From the NCBI RefSeq assembly GCF_008364795.1, contig NZ_VTTM01000008.1, positions 124,001 to 188,000 of the forward strand: DNA of 64,000 nt, read 5' to 3'. Below are positions 49,835 to 58,350 of this stretch, piece after piece (positions within the stretch are counted from its first letter, which is position 1; every line of letters begins with the position of its first letter). The translations under genes and the position numbers were made by a program. The DNA comes from Azospirillum oryzae (lineage in GTDB: Bacteria > Pseudomonadota > Alphaproteobacteria > Azospirillales > Azospirillaceae). The notes under the pieces are model-generated. The model saw only the letters and a program-made list of their open reading frames with translations. It had not been told where the DNA came from and searched no databases.

Positions 49835-50899
49835 TCAGCGCAGCTCGACCCGCCGTTCCTCCCGGAACACCGTCCCGTCGCCATGGCGTAGCGTCACCGT
49901 CACCCGGTAGGGGCCGGGGAGCCAGGAACCGGGAGCGGGCTTCTTCACCTCGGTGCCGAAGAACAGCACGGCCAGCGGACGCGGCACCGCACCCTCGTTG
50001 CGGGACAGGCGGCGGCCGTCGGGGCCGGTCACCTCCAGCGTCACCCGGTCGCCCTGCCGCCCGCCCATCAGCTCCGCCCACACCCCCAGCGTCGGCGCGT
50101 CGGCGGGCAGGGACTTTCCACCATAGCCGCCGTCCCGCGCCACCTCCGCCTTCGGCGCCTCGGGCGCCAGACCGGCGCCGAGCAGCGCGCTCGGCCGGTA
50201 GGCGAGTGTCCGGCGCGCCGCGTCGCTCCACAGCGTGCCGGACGGCATGGGTGCTTTCCCCTGGTCGACAGCGCAGGCGGGCGCCTCTCCGGTTCCCGCC
50301 TCCTTGCCGGTATAGGGGTCGAGGGTATGGCCGTCGTGACGGATGCCGAAATCGACATGGGGGAATTCGGTGTTGCCGGACAGCCCGACCTCGGCCAGCG
50401 GCGTGCCCGCCTCCACCCGGTCGCCCGGCCTGACCTCGATGCTGCCGCGCTTCAGGTGGCTGTACTGGGTCTCCCAGCCGTTGCCGTGATCGACCACCAC
50501 CGCGTTGCCGGCCTCCCGCCCGGCCGGCGCGCCGCCGCTCTGCCGGATGCTGACATCCTCCATGCCGTCGCGCACGCGGGTGACCGTGCCGGGTGCGGCG
50601 GCCACCACCGCCACCCCGCGCCGCATCGCCTCCAGGTCGGGCAGCCGGAAATCGGTCCCCTTGTGCCCGTCATAGGTCAGCCGCCCGCAGGCGAAGTCCT
50701 GCATCCCCGGTCCCGGATCGGCATCGACATAGTTCTGGACGAAGCACTCCGCCCCGATCCGGCAGCGCACCGGCAACTCCAGCACCGGCGCGCCGACAGG
50801 AGGAGCGGCGGGAGGGGCGGCGGGGGATTGGACGGCTCCGGCGGACGGCAGGAACAGCAGGGCGGCGAACCCCCAGCGATAATGGACCGGCACCCTCAT
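49835..50899 (-). CDS. M23-like peptidase homologue with altered metal site
   Basis: 354 residues with an N-terminal hydrophobic signal or anchor (WGFAALLFLPSAGA). A LysM-free M23 domain follows: HKGTDF (H79, D83) is the first zinc motif, and AVVVDHGNGWETQYSHL the expected core. The usual HxH end motif appears as FPHVDFGI, with Asp where His is normal, so zinc binding and endopeptidase activity are uncertain. A C-terminal domain of about 100 residues (VTLEVTGPDGRRL) may bind wall polymers. Likely a periplasmic envelope protein. GAGGGG five bases before the ATG 50899 supports this start. Confidence 0.75.
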   Translation of the reverse strand: MRVPVHYRWGFAALLFLPSAGAVQSPAAPPAAPPVGAPVLELPVRCRIGAECFVQNYVDADPGPGMQDFACGRLTYDGHKGTDFRLPDLEAMRRGVAVVAAAPGTVTRVRDGMEDVSIRQSGGAPAGREAGNAVVVDHGNGWETQYSHLKRGSIEVRPGDRVEAGTPLAEVGLSGNTEFPHVDFGIRHDGHTLDPYTGKEAGTGEAPACAVDQGKAPMPSGTLWSDAARRTLAYRPSALLGAGLAPEAPKAEVARDGGYGGKSLPADAPTLGVWAELMGGRQGDRVTLEVTGPDGRRLSRNEGAVPRPLAVLFFGTEVKKPAPGSWLPGPYRVTVTLRHGDGTVFREERRVELR

Positions 50900-51024
50900 C
50901 CAAACCCCTCGCACAGCACTGCTCCGTCCTGCCTGACCGTCCCTCTACAGGTGGGGCGCCGGAGGGAGGGGGCCAGCCCCACCTCATTCCACATGCTCCA
51001 CTTATGCGCCGTCGCATAAGGGGG

Positions 51025-51651
51025 TCAGACCCCGCCGGCCTTCCGGCCCGGCCGCTGGAACTCGGCCCTTGCCCGTTCCACCTCGCCATGCAACGCACAG
51101 TCTTCGACGTGATCGTTGATCAGCCCCATCGCCTGCATGAAGGAATAAACGGTCGTCGGACCGACGAAGGACCAGCCGCGCTTTTTCAGATCCTTCGACA
51201 TGGCGATCGACGCCCGGGAGGTGGAGGCGGTCTGCGGCGGCGCGCATTCATCAGGCGACGGCTCGAAACGCCAGACATAGGCCGCCAGCGATCCTTCCTG
51301 TTCCACCAGTTCCCGCGCGCGCCGGGCGTTGTTGACGACCGCCTCGATCTTGCCGCGGTGACGGACGATGCCTTCGTCCGTCATCAGGCGTTCGACGTCG
51401 GCCGGCGTGAAGGCGGCGATCCGCTCAAAATCGAACCCTGCGAAGGCGGCGCGGAAATTCTCCCGCTTGGCAAGGATGGTGCGCCAGCTCAAGCCTGACT
51501 GGAAGCCTTCCAGGCACAGCTTCTCGAACAGGCGGCGGTCGTCGCCGACGGGAAACCCCCATTCCGAATCATGATAGGCGAAGAATTCGGGCGCCGCCGC
51601 GCACCAGCGGCAGCGTGGCCTTCCATCCGGTCCGGGAATGGTCGCGCTCAT
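51025..51651 (-). CDS. tag: DNA-3-methyladenine glycosylase I
   Basis: 208 residues with the Tag family's zinc snap: RCRWC near residue 14, AYHDSEWG with its His at 27, and LINDHVEDC near the end. LEGFQSGLSWRTILAKRENFRAAFAGFD is the conserved catalytic-side segment. It removes 3-methyladenine from DNA in base-excision repair. It sits downstream of the YciI-like gene by three bases and of the TetR gene, probably as one transcript. Control of an alkylation-repair gene by the TetR-type protein would be unusual and may be incidental. Confidence 0.9.
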   Translation of the reverse strand: MSATIPGPDGRPRCRWCAAAPEFFAYHDSEWGFPVGDDRRLFEKLCLEGFQSGLSWRTILAKRENFRAAFAGFDFERIAAFTPADVERLMTDEGIVRHRGKIEAVVNNARRARELVEQEGSLAAYVWRFEPSPDECAPPQTASTSRASIAMSKDLKKRGWSFVGPTTVYSFMQAMGLINDHVEDCALHGEVERARAEFQRPGRKAGGV

Positions 51652-51654
51652 CGC

Positions 51655-51942
51655 TCACCCCTGCAGGAACGCCAGACGGTCGTCGACGCGACCCGGCGCG
51701 ATTTCGAGGATGTCGGCGTCGACGACCCTCTCCGCCACAAAGGGGTCCTCCCGCAGACGCGCGTCCAGATCGTCGCGCGAGATGTTGTGCGCCAGAACGG
51801 CACCACCGGCGCCGCCGGCAAGGCTGCCGGTCAGCAGGAAGATGCCGTCCCCGAACCCGCGCCGAATCCAGGCGTTGTGCCCGTCCATATGTCTGGCGGC
51901 CTCCGCCCTGTTCGCGGAAAATTTGAGCGTGACGACAAACAT
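51655..51942 (-). CDS. YCII-related domain protein
   Basis: 95 residues of the YciI-like dimeric alpha/beta barrel type: MFVVTLKFSANRAEAARHMDGHNAWIRRGF...FLLTGSLAGGAGGAVLAHN and the DPFVAERVVDADILEIAP ending. Members are small enzymes or stress proteins; a catalytic His-Asp pair is typical (H19 here lies in RHMDGH). The start at 51942 removes 13 unrelated residues of a longer frame that overlaps the TetR gene; AAGGA stands about ten bases upstream. Function unknown. Confidence 0.75.
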   Translation of the reverse strand: MFVVTLKFSANRAEAARHMDGHNAWIRRGFGDGIFLLTGSLAGGAGGAVLAHNISRDDLDARLREDPFVAERVVDADILEIAPGRVDDRLAFLQG

Positions 51943-51956
51943 GCGAAACGATTCCT

Positions 51957-52562
51957 TCAAGCTTGTGGGGAGGAAGGGCATTTGAGGCGGCTTGGGCCGG
52001 GACGCTGCGCCTCCAACCAGGCGCGCATGTCCTCGACCTCGCGCTGGATGAAGGCGTCGTCGCGGAGGGCCGTCGCCAGCGTCGCGATGCCCTGGCTCCG
52101 CATCAGGACATGCATGGCGAGCGCATCGGCGTCGGCCTCACGTCCAAGTGCCGCGAACTGGCGGGCCAGCCACTCCCGGAACAGGGTGAAGAGTTTGGCC
52201 GCATCCTCTTTGGCAACGTGATCGAGCTTGGCGAGCTCGTTGCAGAGCGTGCCGACCGGGCAGCCGTAGAGCATGATCTTCGCCCGGTTCATGACGAGAA
52301 TGTCGATGAAGCTACAGATGCGCTGCGCCGGATCGCCAGTCCCGGCCTCCCACGCTTCCAGCATCCTGCCGGTGTTGGTAAGACGCAGGGCGATCACCGC
52401 ACCCAGAATCTCGTCCTTCGTCTTGAAGTGATAATAGAAATTTCCGCGGGAGAGCCGCACGGCCGCAGCGATGTCGGCGAAGGAGGTGGCTTCGAACCCC
52501 TGCTCATAGAAGAGCCGGTCGGCAGCCTCCACGATCTGCTGGCGCGTGCTTGCGGCACCCAT
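51957..52562 (-). CDS. TetR-family transcriptional regulator
   Basis: 201 residues with an N-terminal helix-turn-helix (QQIVEAADRLFYEQGFEATSFADIAAAVRLSRGNFYYHFKTKDEIL), the TetR-style DNA-binding part, and an all-helical ligand part with a Cys (YGCPVGTLCNELAK) that might sense a small electrophile. It should repress a promoter nearby. A 28-bp palindrome at 52631-52658, 69 bases upstream of the ATG, is the probable operator, so it likely controls itself and the YciI and tag genes downstream, and perhaps the divergent subtilase gene. Confidence 0.9.
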   Translation of the reverse strand: MGAASTRQQIVEAADRLFYEQGFEATSFADIAAAVRLSRGNFYYHFKTKDEILGAVIALRLTNTGRMLEAWEAGTGDPAQRICSFIDILVMNRAKIMLYGCPVGTLCNELAKLDHVAKEDAAKLFTLFREWLARQFAALGREADADALAMHVLMRSQGIATLATALRDDAFIQREVEDMRAWLEAQRPGPSRLKCPSSPQA

Positions 52563-52630
52563 CGTCTTCTCCCCACGCCCCGTGTGCCGCCTGCCGTTCC
52601 GAGCCGGAAGGTGGACAGGCAGGCAACGCC

Positions 52631-52658
52631 AATCTCTAGGTCAACTGACCTAGAGATT
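52631..52658. promoter_or_regulatory. 28-bp palindromic operator for the TetR regulator
   Basis: AATCTCTAGGTCA and its perfect complement flank a two-base centre (AC). A further imperfect GGAC/GTCC pair lies just downstream at 52663-52674. The site is between the TetR gene (minus strand) and the subtilase gene (plus strand), where TetR-family operators usually occur. Confidence 0.85.
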
Positions 52659-52803
52659 TCTAGGACAATCGTCCGACAAAGTCAATTCCCACAAAATTAA
52701 TCGGGCTCAAATCCGCCCCGTCCTTATCATCCGAAGGCCACACCGCCAGCCGCCATACTCCGCCCCGCATCTTATCGACGGCAGCAGGACGGGGACCGAC
52801 AGC

Positions 52804-54240
52804 ATGGCGAACAGCACCTATACCGGCCGGGGCGAGACGGTCGTCGTCATCGACAGCGGCTGGTCGCCGACCTGGGAGGCCGCCTCGCGCGTGGTCTATC
52901 AGCACGACTATGCCGACAACGACGCCGACGCGCGCAACCCCAACGCCGACACCCACGGCGCCCTGGTGACCTCCACCATCCTGTCGCAGGCGCCGGACCT
53001 CGGCATCATCGCGCTGAAGGTGATGCCGGACAGCGCCACCACCGCGTCAGGGGCGGCGATCGAGCAGGCGCTGCAATGGGTCGTGGCCCATGCGTCGGAC
53101 TACAACATCGTCGGCGTCAACCTGTCGCTGGCCGGCGGCTCCGCCTCGTCGGAGATCACGACCATCCTGTCGGACGAGCTGGCCGGCCTCGCCGCCAAGC
53201 GGGTGCTGGTGTCGGCCGCCGCCGGCAATGCCGGGCAGAACGGGACGGCGACAGACGTGTCCTATTTCGCCGCCGACCACAACACGATCTGCGTCAGCGC
53301 GTCGGGCGGCGACGGCACCATGCCGGGCTGGGCCCAGCGCAATCCGGGCATCACCGACCTCTGCGCCGACGGCACCGACATCCGGCTGACCGATCTGGCC
53401 GGGCGGACGCTGATGGGCAACGGCTCCTCCTTCGCCGCGCCGGCGGTGACCGCCGCCGTGGCGCTCGCCCAGCAGGAGGCGGTCGCACTGCGCGGCAGCG
53501 CCCTGACCCAGGACGAGTTCCTGTCGCTGGCCCACCAGACCGGGACGCCGATCGCCGGCACCGGCTACACCGACCTGAACACCCAGGCGCTGCTGACGAA
53601 GATCGGCCAGCTCTACGGCACGACGGCTCCCGGAACCGGCGCCCCCGCCACCACCAGCGCCGCCATCCTGGTCAACGCCAAGGGCACGGCGGCGGCCGGG
53701 GTGAACGCCCATTTCACCCTGCTGATCGACGGTCATGCGGTCGGCGGCGCCACCGTCGGCACCGCGGCCAAGAACTACGCCTTCACCGCCACCGTGTCGG
53801 CCGACAGCGCCCACAAGGTGCAGGTCCAGTACGACAATGACGGCTTCGCCGGCGGCCAGGACCGCAACCTGTTGGTCAACAGCGTCAGCGTCAACGGCCA
53901 CAGCTATGCCGCCACCGACGCCGCGGTGACGTACGACAAGGGCGCGCTCGACGGGCGCGACGTGGTCAAGGGCCAGAGCGGCATGTGGTGGAGCGGCACG
54001 CTGGTGGTCGCCGCCGACAAGAGCCTGTTCGGTGCGCACCCTGCGGCCCAGGCGCAGGTGGCCGAGCTTCAGGCAAGCGACCTGCTGGGCCACGCCGTGT
54101 CGGCCAACGCGGCATCGCACGGGACGGCCGACGTCACGACGGCCTGGATGCCGGAAACCCTGCCGGCCTTCGAGGACGCCGCCCACGGCCTGCACGCCTG
54201 GTACGACGCGCATGATCTGGCGCACGGAGTGGCGGCGTAA
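52804..54240 (+). CDS. Subtilisin-like serine protease without signal peptide, carbohydrate-binding C-terminus
   Basis: 478 residues. The S8 catalytic triad is present: D17 in VVVIDSGW, H51 in DTHGALV and S209 in GNGSSFAAPAV, with an oxyanion Asn in AAAGNAGQNG. There is no signal peptide and no propeptide before the Asp, unlike secreted subtilases. After residue 280 a second domain (LIDGHAVGGATVGTAAKNYAFTATV...VQVQYDNDGFAGGQDRNLLVNSV) resembles a calcium-dependent xylan-binding (CBM36/60-like) module. It may be a type I-secreted or cytoplasmic protease. It is divergent from the TetR gene and converges with the secretion operon at 54300. Confidence 0.85.
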   Translation: MANSTYTGRGETVVVIDSGWSPTWEAASRVVYQHDYADNDADARNPNADTHGALVTSTILSQAPDLGIIALKVMPDSATTASGAAIEQALQWVVAHASDYNIVGVNLSLAGGSASSEITTILSDELAGLAAKRVLVSAAAGNAGQNGTATDVSYFAADHNTICVSASGGDGTMPGWAQRNPGITDLCADGTDIRLTDLAGRTLMGNGSSFAAPAVTAAVALAQQEAVALRGSALTQDEFLSLAHQTGTPIAGTGYTDLNTQALLTKIGQLYGTTAPGTGAPATTSAAILVNAKGTAAAGVNAHFTLLIDGHAVGGATVGTAAKNYAFTATVSADSAHKVQVQYDNDGFAGGQDRNLLVNSVSVNGHSYAATDAAVTYDKGALDGRDVVKGQSGMWWSGTLVVAADKSLFGAHPAAQAQVAELQASDLLGHAVSANAASHGTADVTTAWMPETLPAFEDAAHGLHAWYDAHDLAHGVAA

Positions 54241-54246
54241 CCCAGA

Positions 54247-54281
54247 GATCCCCTCTCCCCGGGGGGGGGAGAGAGGGGATC
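54247..54281. terminator. Hairpin between convergent genes
   Basis: GATCCCCTCTCCCC and GGGGAGAGAGGGGATC form a stem with a two-base bulge around a G-rich loop, between the subtilase stop (54238-54240) and the end of the HlyD-like gene at 54300 on the other strand. It probably terminates one or both. No T tract is present. Confidence 0.5.
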
Positions 54282-54299
54282 CCCGGGAGAGGGCGCATC

Positions 54300-55817
54300 T
54301 CACCGCTCGTGCATCGCTTCCTGGGCGCTGCGCGAGAGCGGCGAGAGCAGGTAGTCGGCGATGCGGCGGCGGCCGGTCTTGATCTCGGCACTGACCGTCA
54401 TGCCCGGCTGCAGCCGGGTCTGCCTGCCGTCGACCTCCAGCGTGTCGCGGTCGAGCGCGATGCGGGCGGCATAGACCGATCCCGCCTCCGGCGCCTTCCC
54501 CGCCCCCTTGTCCGTCCCCTTGTCGGCCTGCTGCTGCTGTTGCACGGCGTCGCCGGACAGCGAGGCGACGCGGCCGGGGATCAGGCCGTATTTGGTGAAG
54601 GAGAAGGCCTCCACCTTCACCTCCGCCACCTGTCCGGTCTGGACGAAGCCGATGTCCTTGTTGGGGATGAAGGCCTCGACCTCCAGATGGCTGTCCTCCG
54701 GCACGATGACCATCAGCGGCTGGGCGGTGGTCACCACGCCGCCCACCGTGTGCACGGCCAGCTGCTGGACATAGCCGTCCACCGGCGCGGTCAGGCGCAA
54801 GAGATCAACCTGCTGCTCCGCCTTGGCCAGCTCCTGCCCCAGCGAGGCGGCCTTGCGCTCGGCCTCGGCGAGGTTGGTGTAGAGCTGGCGTCGGAACTCG
54901 GCCTCGGTCTGGCGGCGCTGCTCGGCGGTGGCGGCGATGGAGGCGTCGGCCTCCGTCAGCTTGATCTTCTGGACCAGAAGCTCCTGCTCCTGCCCGACCA
55001 GATCCTGCTGGAGCTGGAGATACTGGAAGCGGGACGAGGTGCCGCGCTTCGACAGGTCGAACAGCGCCTCCGCCCGTTCGCGGATCAGCGGCAGGGTGGC
55101 GTTCAGCTTGGCGATGGTCTGCACCACGGTGGCGCGGTCGGCCTCGCGCCGGGCCTGCTCGCGGTCGAGCGCCGCCAGCTTGGCGCGCTGCTCGGCGATC
55201 TGGCTGGCGAGAAGCTGGCTCTGCATCCGCGCCAGATCGGGCGACAGGCCGGCCGGGGCGGCGAAGGCGGCGTCGGGCTTGCCGTTCACCACCTCCAGCG
55301 CCGCCCGCAGCCGCGCCGCCTCGGCTCTCGCGGCCGACAGGTCGGAGCGGATGCGATCACGGTCGGCGGCGGCCTCGGTCGGGTCAAGCTCGATCAGGGT
55401 CTGGCCGGCCTTGACCAGCTGGCCGTCCTCCACGTCGATGGCGCGGACGACGCCGGTCTGCATCGGCTGGATGGTCTTGGTCCGGCCGCTCGGCACCACC
55501 CGGCCCTGCGCCACCGCCACCACGTCGACATGGCCGAACCACGCCCAGGCGCAGGCGGCGGTGAAGGCCAGCATGATGACCCCGGTGAAGATCCGCGCGG
55601 TGGGCGAGGGGGGACGCTCCAGGATCTCCAGCGCGTCGGGCAGGAAGTCCATCTCGTCGCGGCGGCGCTTCTGAGGCTTGGTGGGCGGGCGCGGACCGCC
55701 GGGCTTGCCCGGCGCATTGGCCGGCGGCTTGACACCGGGAGTGGAGGCGGGAGAGGTGGGAGTGTGATCGGCGGGGGTGGTCTTCACCGCGGCGGTCGTC
55801 TTGCTCATGGCGTTCAT
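54300..55817 (-). CDS. Type I secretion membrane-fusion protein, HlyD family
   Basis: 505 residues. A short Pro-rich cytoplasmic start is followed by one transmembrane helix (FTGVIMLAFTAACAWAWFG), a barrel-sandwich part (VDVVAVAQGRVVPSGRTKTIQPMQTGVVRAIDVEDGQLVKAGQTLIELDPT) and long coiled coils (QLLASQIAEQRAKLAALDREQ, VGQEQELLVQKIKLTEAD), ending with the matching beta-barrel (YVQQLAVHTVGGVVTTAQPLMVIVP). This is the periplasmic adaptor of type I export. It is encoded five bases after the ABC transporter gene on the same strand; ATG 55817 follows GAGGGGA. Confidence 0.92.
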   Translation of the reverse strand: MNAMSKTTAAVKTTPADHTPTSPASTPGVKPPANAPGKPGGPRPPTKPQKRRRDEMDFLPDALEILERPPSPTARIFTGVIMLAFTAACAWAWFGHVDVVAVAQGRVVPSGRTKTIQPMQTGVVRAIDVEDGQLVKAGQTLIELDPTEAAADRDRIRSDLSAARAEAARLRAALEVVNGKPDAAFAAPAGLSPDLARMQSQLLASQIAEQRAKLAALDREQARREADRATVVQTIAKLNATLPLIRERAEALFDLSKRGTSSRFQYLQLQQDLVGQEQELLVQKIKLTEADASIAATAEQRRQTEAEFRRQLYTNLAEAERKAASLGQELAKAEQQVDLLRLTAPVDGYVQQLAVHTVGGVVTTAQPLMVIVPEDSHLEVEAFIPNKDIGFVQTGQVAEVKVEAFSFTKYGLIPGRVASLSGDAVQQQQQADKGTDKGAGKAPEAGSVYAARIALDRDTLEVDGRQTRLQPGMTVSAEIKTGRRRIADYLLSPLSRSAQEAMHER

Positions 55818-55822
55818 TCCCC

Positions 55823-58087
55823 TCAGCCCGCGGCCCGCTGTTCGATCAGTCCGTCCGCAGGTGGGGCGCCGCTGCCCGGCAGCTGCCCCATCTGCCCGCG
55901 GAACAGCGTGGCGTAACGGCCGCCGCGGCGCAGAAGCTCGTCCGGCGCGCCGTCCTCGACGATGCGTCCGCGCTCCACCGTGACGATGCGGTCGGCGATG
56001 GCGACGGTGGACAGCCGGTGGGCGATGATCAGCACGGTGCGGCCGGCGCAGATGCGGCGCATGTTGGCCTGGATGATCCGCTCCGATTCATGGTCGAGCG
56101 CGCTGGTCGCTTCGTCGAAGATCAGGATGCGCGGGTTGGTGACCAGCGCGCGGGCGATGGCGATGCGCTGCCGCTGCCCGCCCGACAGGCTGGCGCCGCG
56201 CTCCCCCACCACGGTGTCGTAGCCGTCGGGCAGCTCGACGATGAAGTCGTGGGCGCCGGCCAGCTTCGCCGCGGCGACGACGCGGCCCATCTCCATGGTC
56301 GGGTCGGTCAGGGCGATGTTCTCGCGGATGGTGCCCGAGAACAGCACATTGTCCTGCAGCACGACGCCGATCTGCCGGCGCAGCCACACCGCGTCGGCGG
56401 TCGACAGGTCGGTGCCGTCGACCATCACCCGCCCGCGCTCCGGCACATGGAAGCGCTGCAGCAGCTTGGCCAGCGTGCTCTTGCCCGAGCCCGACGTGCC
56501 GACGATGCCGACCACCTGTCCCGCCGGGATGTGCAGCGACACGTCGCTCAGCGTCTCCGGCCCGTCATGGCGGTAGCGGAAGGTGACGTGGTCGAAGGTC
56601 AGGTCGCCCCTGATCGCCGGCATGGCGGCGCGCCCGGCGCTCTGCAGCGGCTCGGGCGTCGTGTTCAGGATGTCGCCGATGCGGTGCATCGACAGCCGCA
56701 CCTGCTGGAAATCCTGCCACAGCTGGGCGATGCGCAGCACAGGCTGGACGACGCGGCCGGCGAACATGTTGAAGGCCACCAGCTCGCCCACCGTCAGGCT
56801 GCCCTCGATCACCAGCTTCGCCCCCAGCCACAGCACCAGCATGGTCGAGATCTTGGAGACGAACTGCACCGACTGGCTGGCGACGTTGTTCAGGTTGCCG
56901 GCGCGGAAACCGGCGCGGACATAGCCGGACAGCTGGTCCTCCCAGCGGCGCTGCATGCGCGGCTCGACCGCCATCGCCTTGACCGTCTCGATGCTCGACA
57001 CCGTCTCGACCAGGAAGCTGTGGTTCTCGGCGCCGCGGGCGAACTTCTCGTCCAGCCGGCGGCGCAGGATCGGCGTCGCCACCAGGCTGATGACGATGTA
57101 GACGGGGAAGGACGCCGCGACGATCGCCGTCAGCATCGGGCTGTACAGCAGCATCACGCCCAGGAAGACCACGGTGAACAGCAAATCCAGCACCAGCGTG
57201 ATGGTGGAGCTGGTCATGAAGTTGCGGATCGTCTCCAGCTCGCGCACGCGGGCGACGCTGTCGCCGACCCGGCGCGCCGCGAAATAGCCCATGGGGAGCG
57301 ACAGCAGCCGCTGGTACAGCTTGGCCCCCAGCTCCACGTCCAGCCGGTTGGCGGTGTGGGCGAAGGTGTAGGTGCGCAAGCCCCCCAGCACCGCCTCGAA
57401 CAGGATGACCGCCAGCATGCCGGCCATCAGCACGTCCAGCGTGCCCAGGCTGCGGTGCACCACCACCTTGTCGACCACCACCTGGAAGAACAGCGGCGTC
57501 ACCAGCGCGAACAGCTGGATGAAGAAGGAGGCGAGCAGAACCTCGCCCAGGATGCCGCGGTATTTCCAGGCGACCGCGCCGAACCAGCGGGCGTCGAAGC
57601 GCGGCTGCCCCATGCCCAGTGTGCCCTTGCGGCCGAGACAGATCAGCCGGCCGCTCCACAAGGGTTCGAAGCCCTCGCGGTCGAGGATGCGGGTCTGGTT
57701 GGTCGCCGCATCATGCACCAGCACGCGGTCGTTGCCGGCCTTGGCCAGCACAAGAAAGCCGCCGTCGGGGCCGGGGACCAGCGCCGGTAGCGGCGTGCGT
57801 TCCAGCCGCTCCCACTTGGTCTTCACCACGCGGGCCTTGGCGCCCAGCCGGTGGGCCTGGCGGACCAGCCCGGTCAGGTCGGGGGATTCACCGCCGCAGG
57901 CATGGCGCACGCCGTCGTAATCGGCCGGAATCCCCAGCATGCGCAGCGCCGACACCAGCCCGGCGATGCCGGGATCGAGACGGGGCCCTGGGTTGGAGCC
58001 GGGGTTGGAGCCGGTTTGGGCGCCGGGGGGAGGGGAGGAGGGGTCCCGCGCCGGATCGGCCGGCGATCCGTCTCGCATCTGTTCCAT
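55823..58087 (-). CDS. Type I secretion ABC transporter, HlyB-like with degenerate C39 domain
   Basis: 754 residues. An N-terminal part (45-150) resembles the peptidase C39 domain but has no catalytic Cys where CxxxxAR is expected (LVSALRMLGI), so it is a C39-like domain that binds substrates without cleaving. Six transmembrane helices follow, then an ATPase with GTSGSGKST near residue 530, LSGGQRQRIAIARAL and ILIFDEATSALD. It exports RTX-type proteins. ATG 58087 with GGGAAG upstream is preferred over longer frames that reach 58798. Likely cargo is the RTX protein at 60779-63886 and the beta-helix and subtilase proteins. No TolC is in the window. Confidence 0.92.
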   Translation of the reverse strand: MEQMRDGSPADPARDPSSPPPGAQTGSNPGSNPGPRLDPGIAGLVSALRMLGIPADYDGVRHACGGESPDLTGLVRQAHRLGAKARVVKTKWERLERTPLPALVPGPDGGFLVLAKAGNDRVLVHDAATNQTRILDREGFEPLWSGRLICLGRKGTLGMGQPRFDARWFGAVAWKYRGILGEVLLASFFIQLFALVTPLFFQVVVDKVVVHRSLGTLDVLMAGMLAVILFEAVLGGLRTYTFAHTANRLDVELGAKLYQRLLSLPMGYFAARRVGDSVARVRELETIRNFMTSSTITLVLDLLFTVVFLGVMLLYSPMLTAIVAASFPVYIVISLVATPILRRRLDEKFARGAENHSFLVETVSSIETVKAMAVEPRMQRRWEDQLSGYVRAGFRAGNLNNVASQSVQFVSKISTMLVLWLGAKLVIEGSLTVGELVAFNMFAGRVVQPVLRIAQLWQDFQQVRLSMHRIGDILNTTPEPLQSAGRAAMPAIRGDLTFDHVTFRYRHDGPETLSDVSLHIPAGQVVGIVGTSGSGKSTLAKLLQRFHVPERGRVMVDGTDLSTADAVWLRRQIGVVLQDNVLFSGTIRENIALTDPTMEMGRVVAAAKLAGAHDFIVELPDGYDTVVGERGASLSGGQRQRIAIARALVTNPRILIFDEATSALDHESERIIQANMRRICAGRTVLIIAHRLSTVAIADRIVTVERGRIVEDGAPDELLRRGGRYATLFRGQMGQLPGSGAPPADGLIEQRAAG

Positions 58088-58350
58088 GAAGGCTTCCCGG
58101 TTCCGAAACTCTAAGGGGTGGCGCCGAACGGCTGCGGCCAACCGAAGGTGAGCATCGCGTGCCTGCGCGGCCACCCGAACGATGGGGTACCCCGCATCGT
58201 TGGTGTTCAAACGGGGTTGGCCGAACGGCTTGGCGCGCTTTCTCTCCAACCGCTTTTCCTGGACCCGGCGAGGTGCTTGGGAGTAGGCATGCAGCACAGC
58301 CGGGCTGCCAAAACCGGTGCCGTTTCCCCCTTCGCCGGATACGACCCGCC

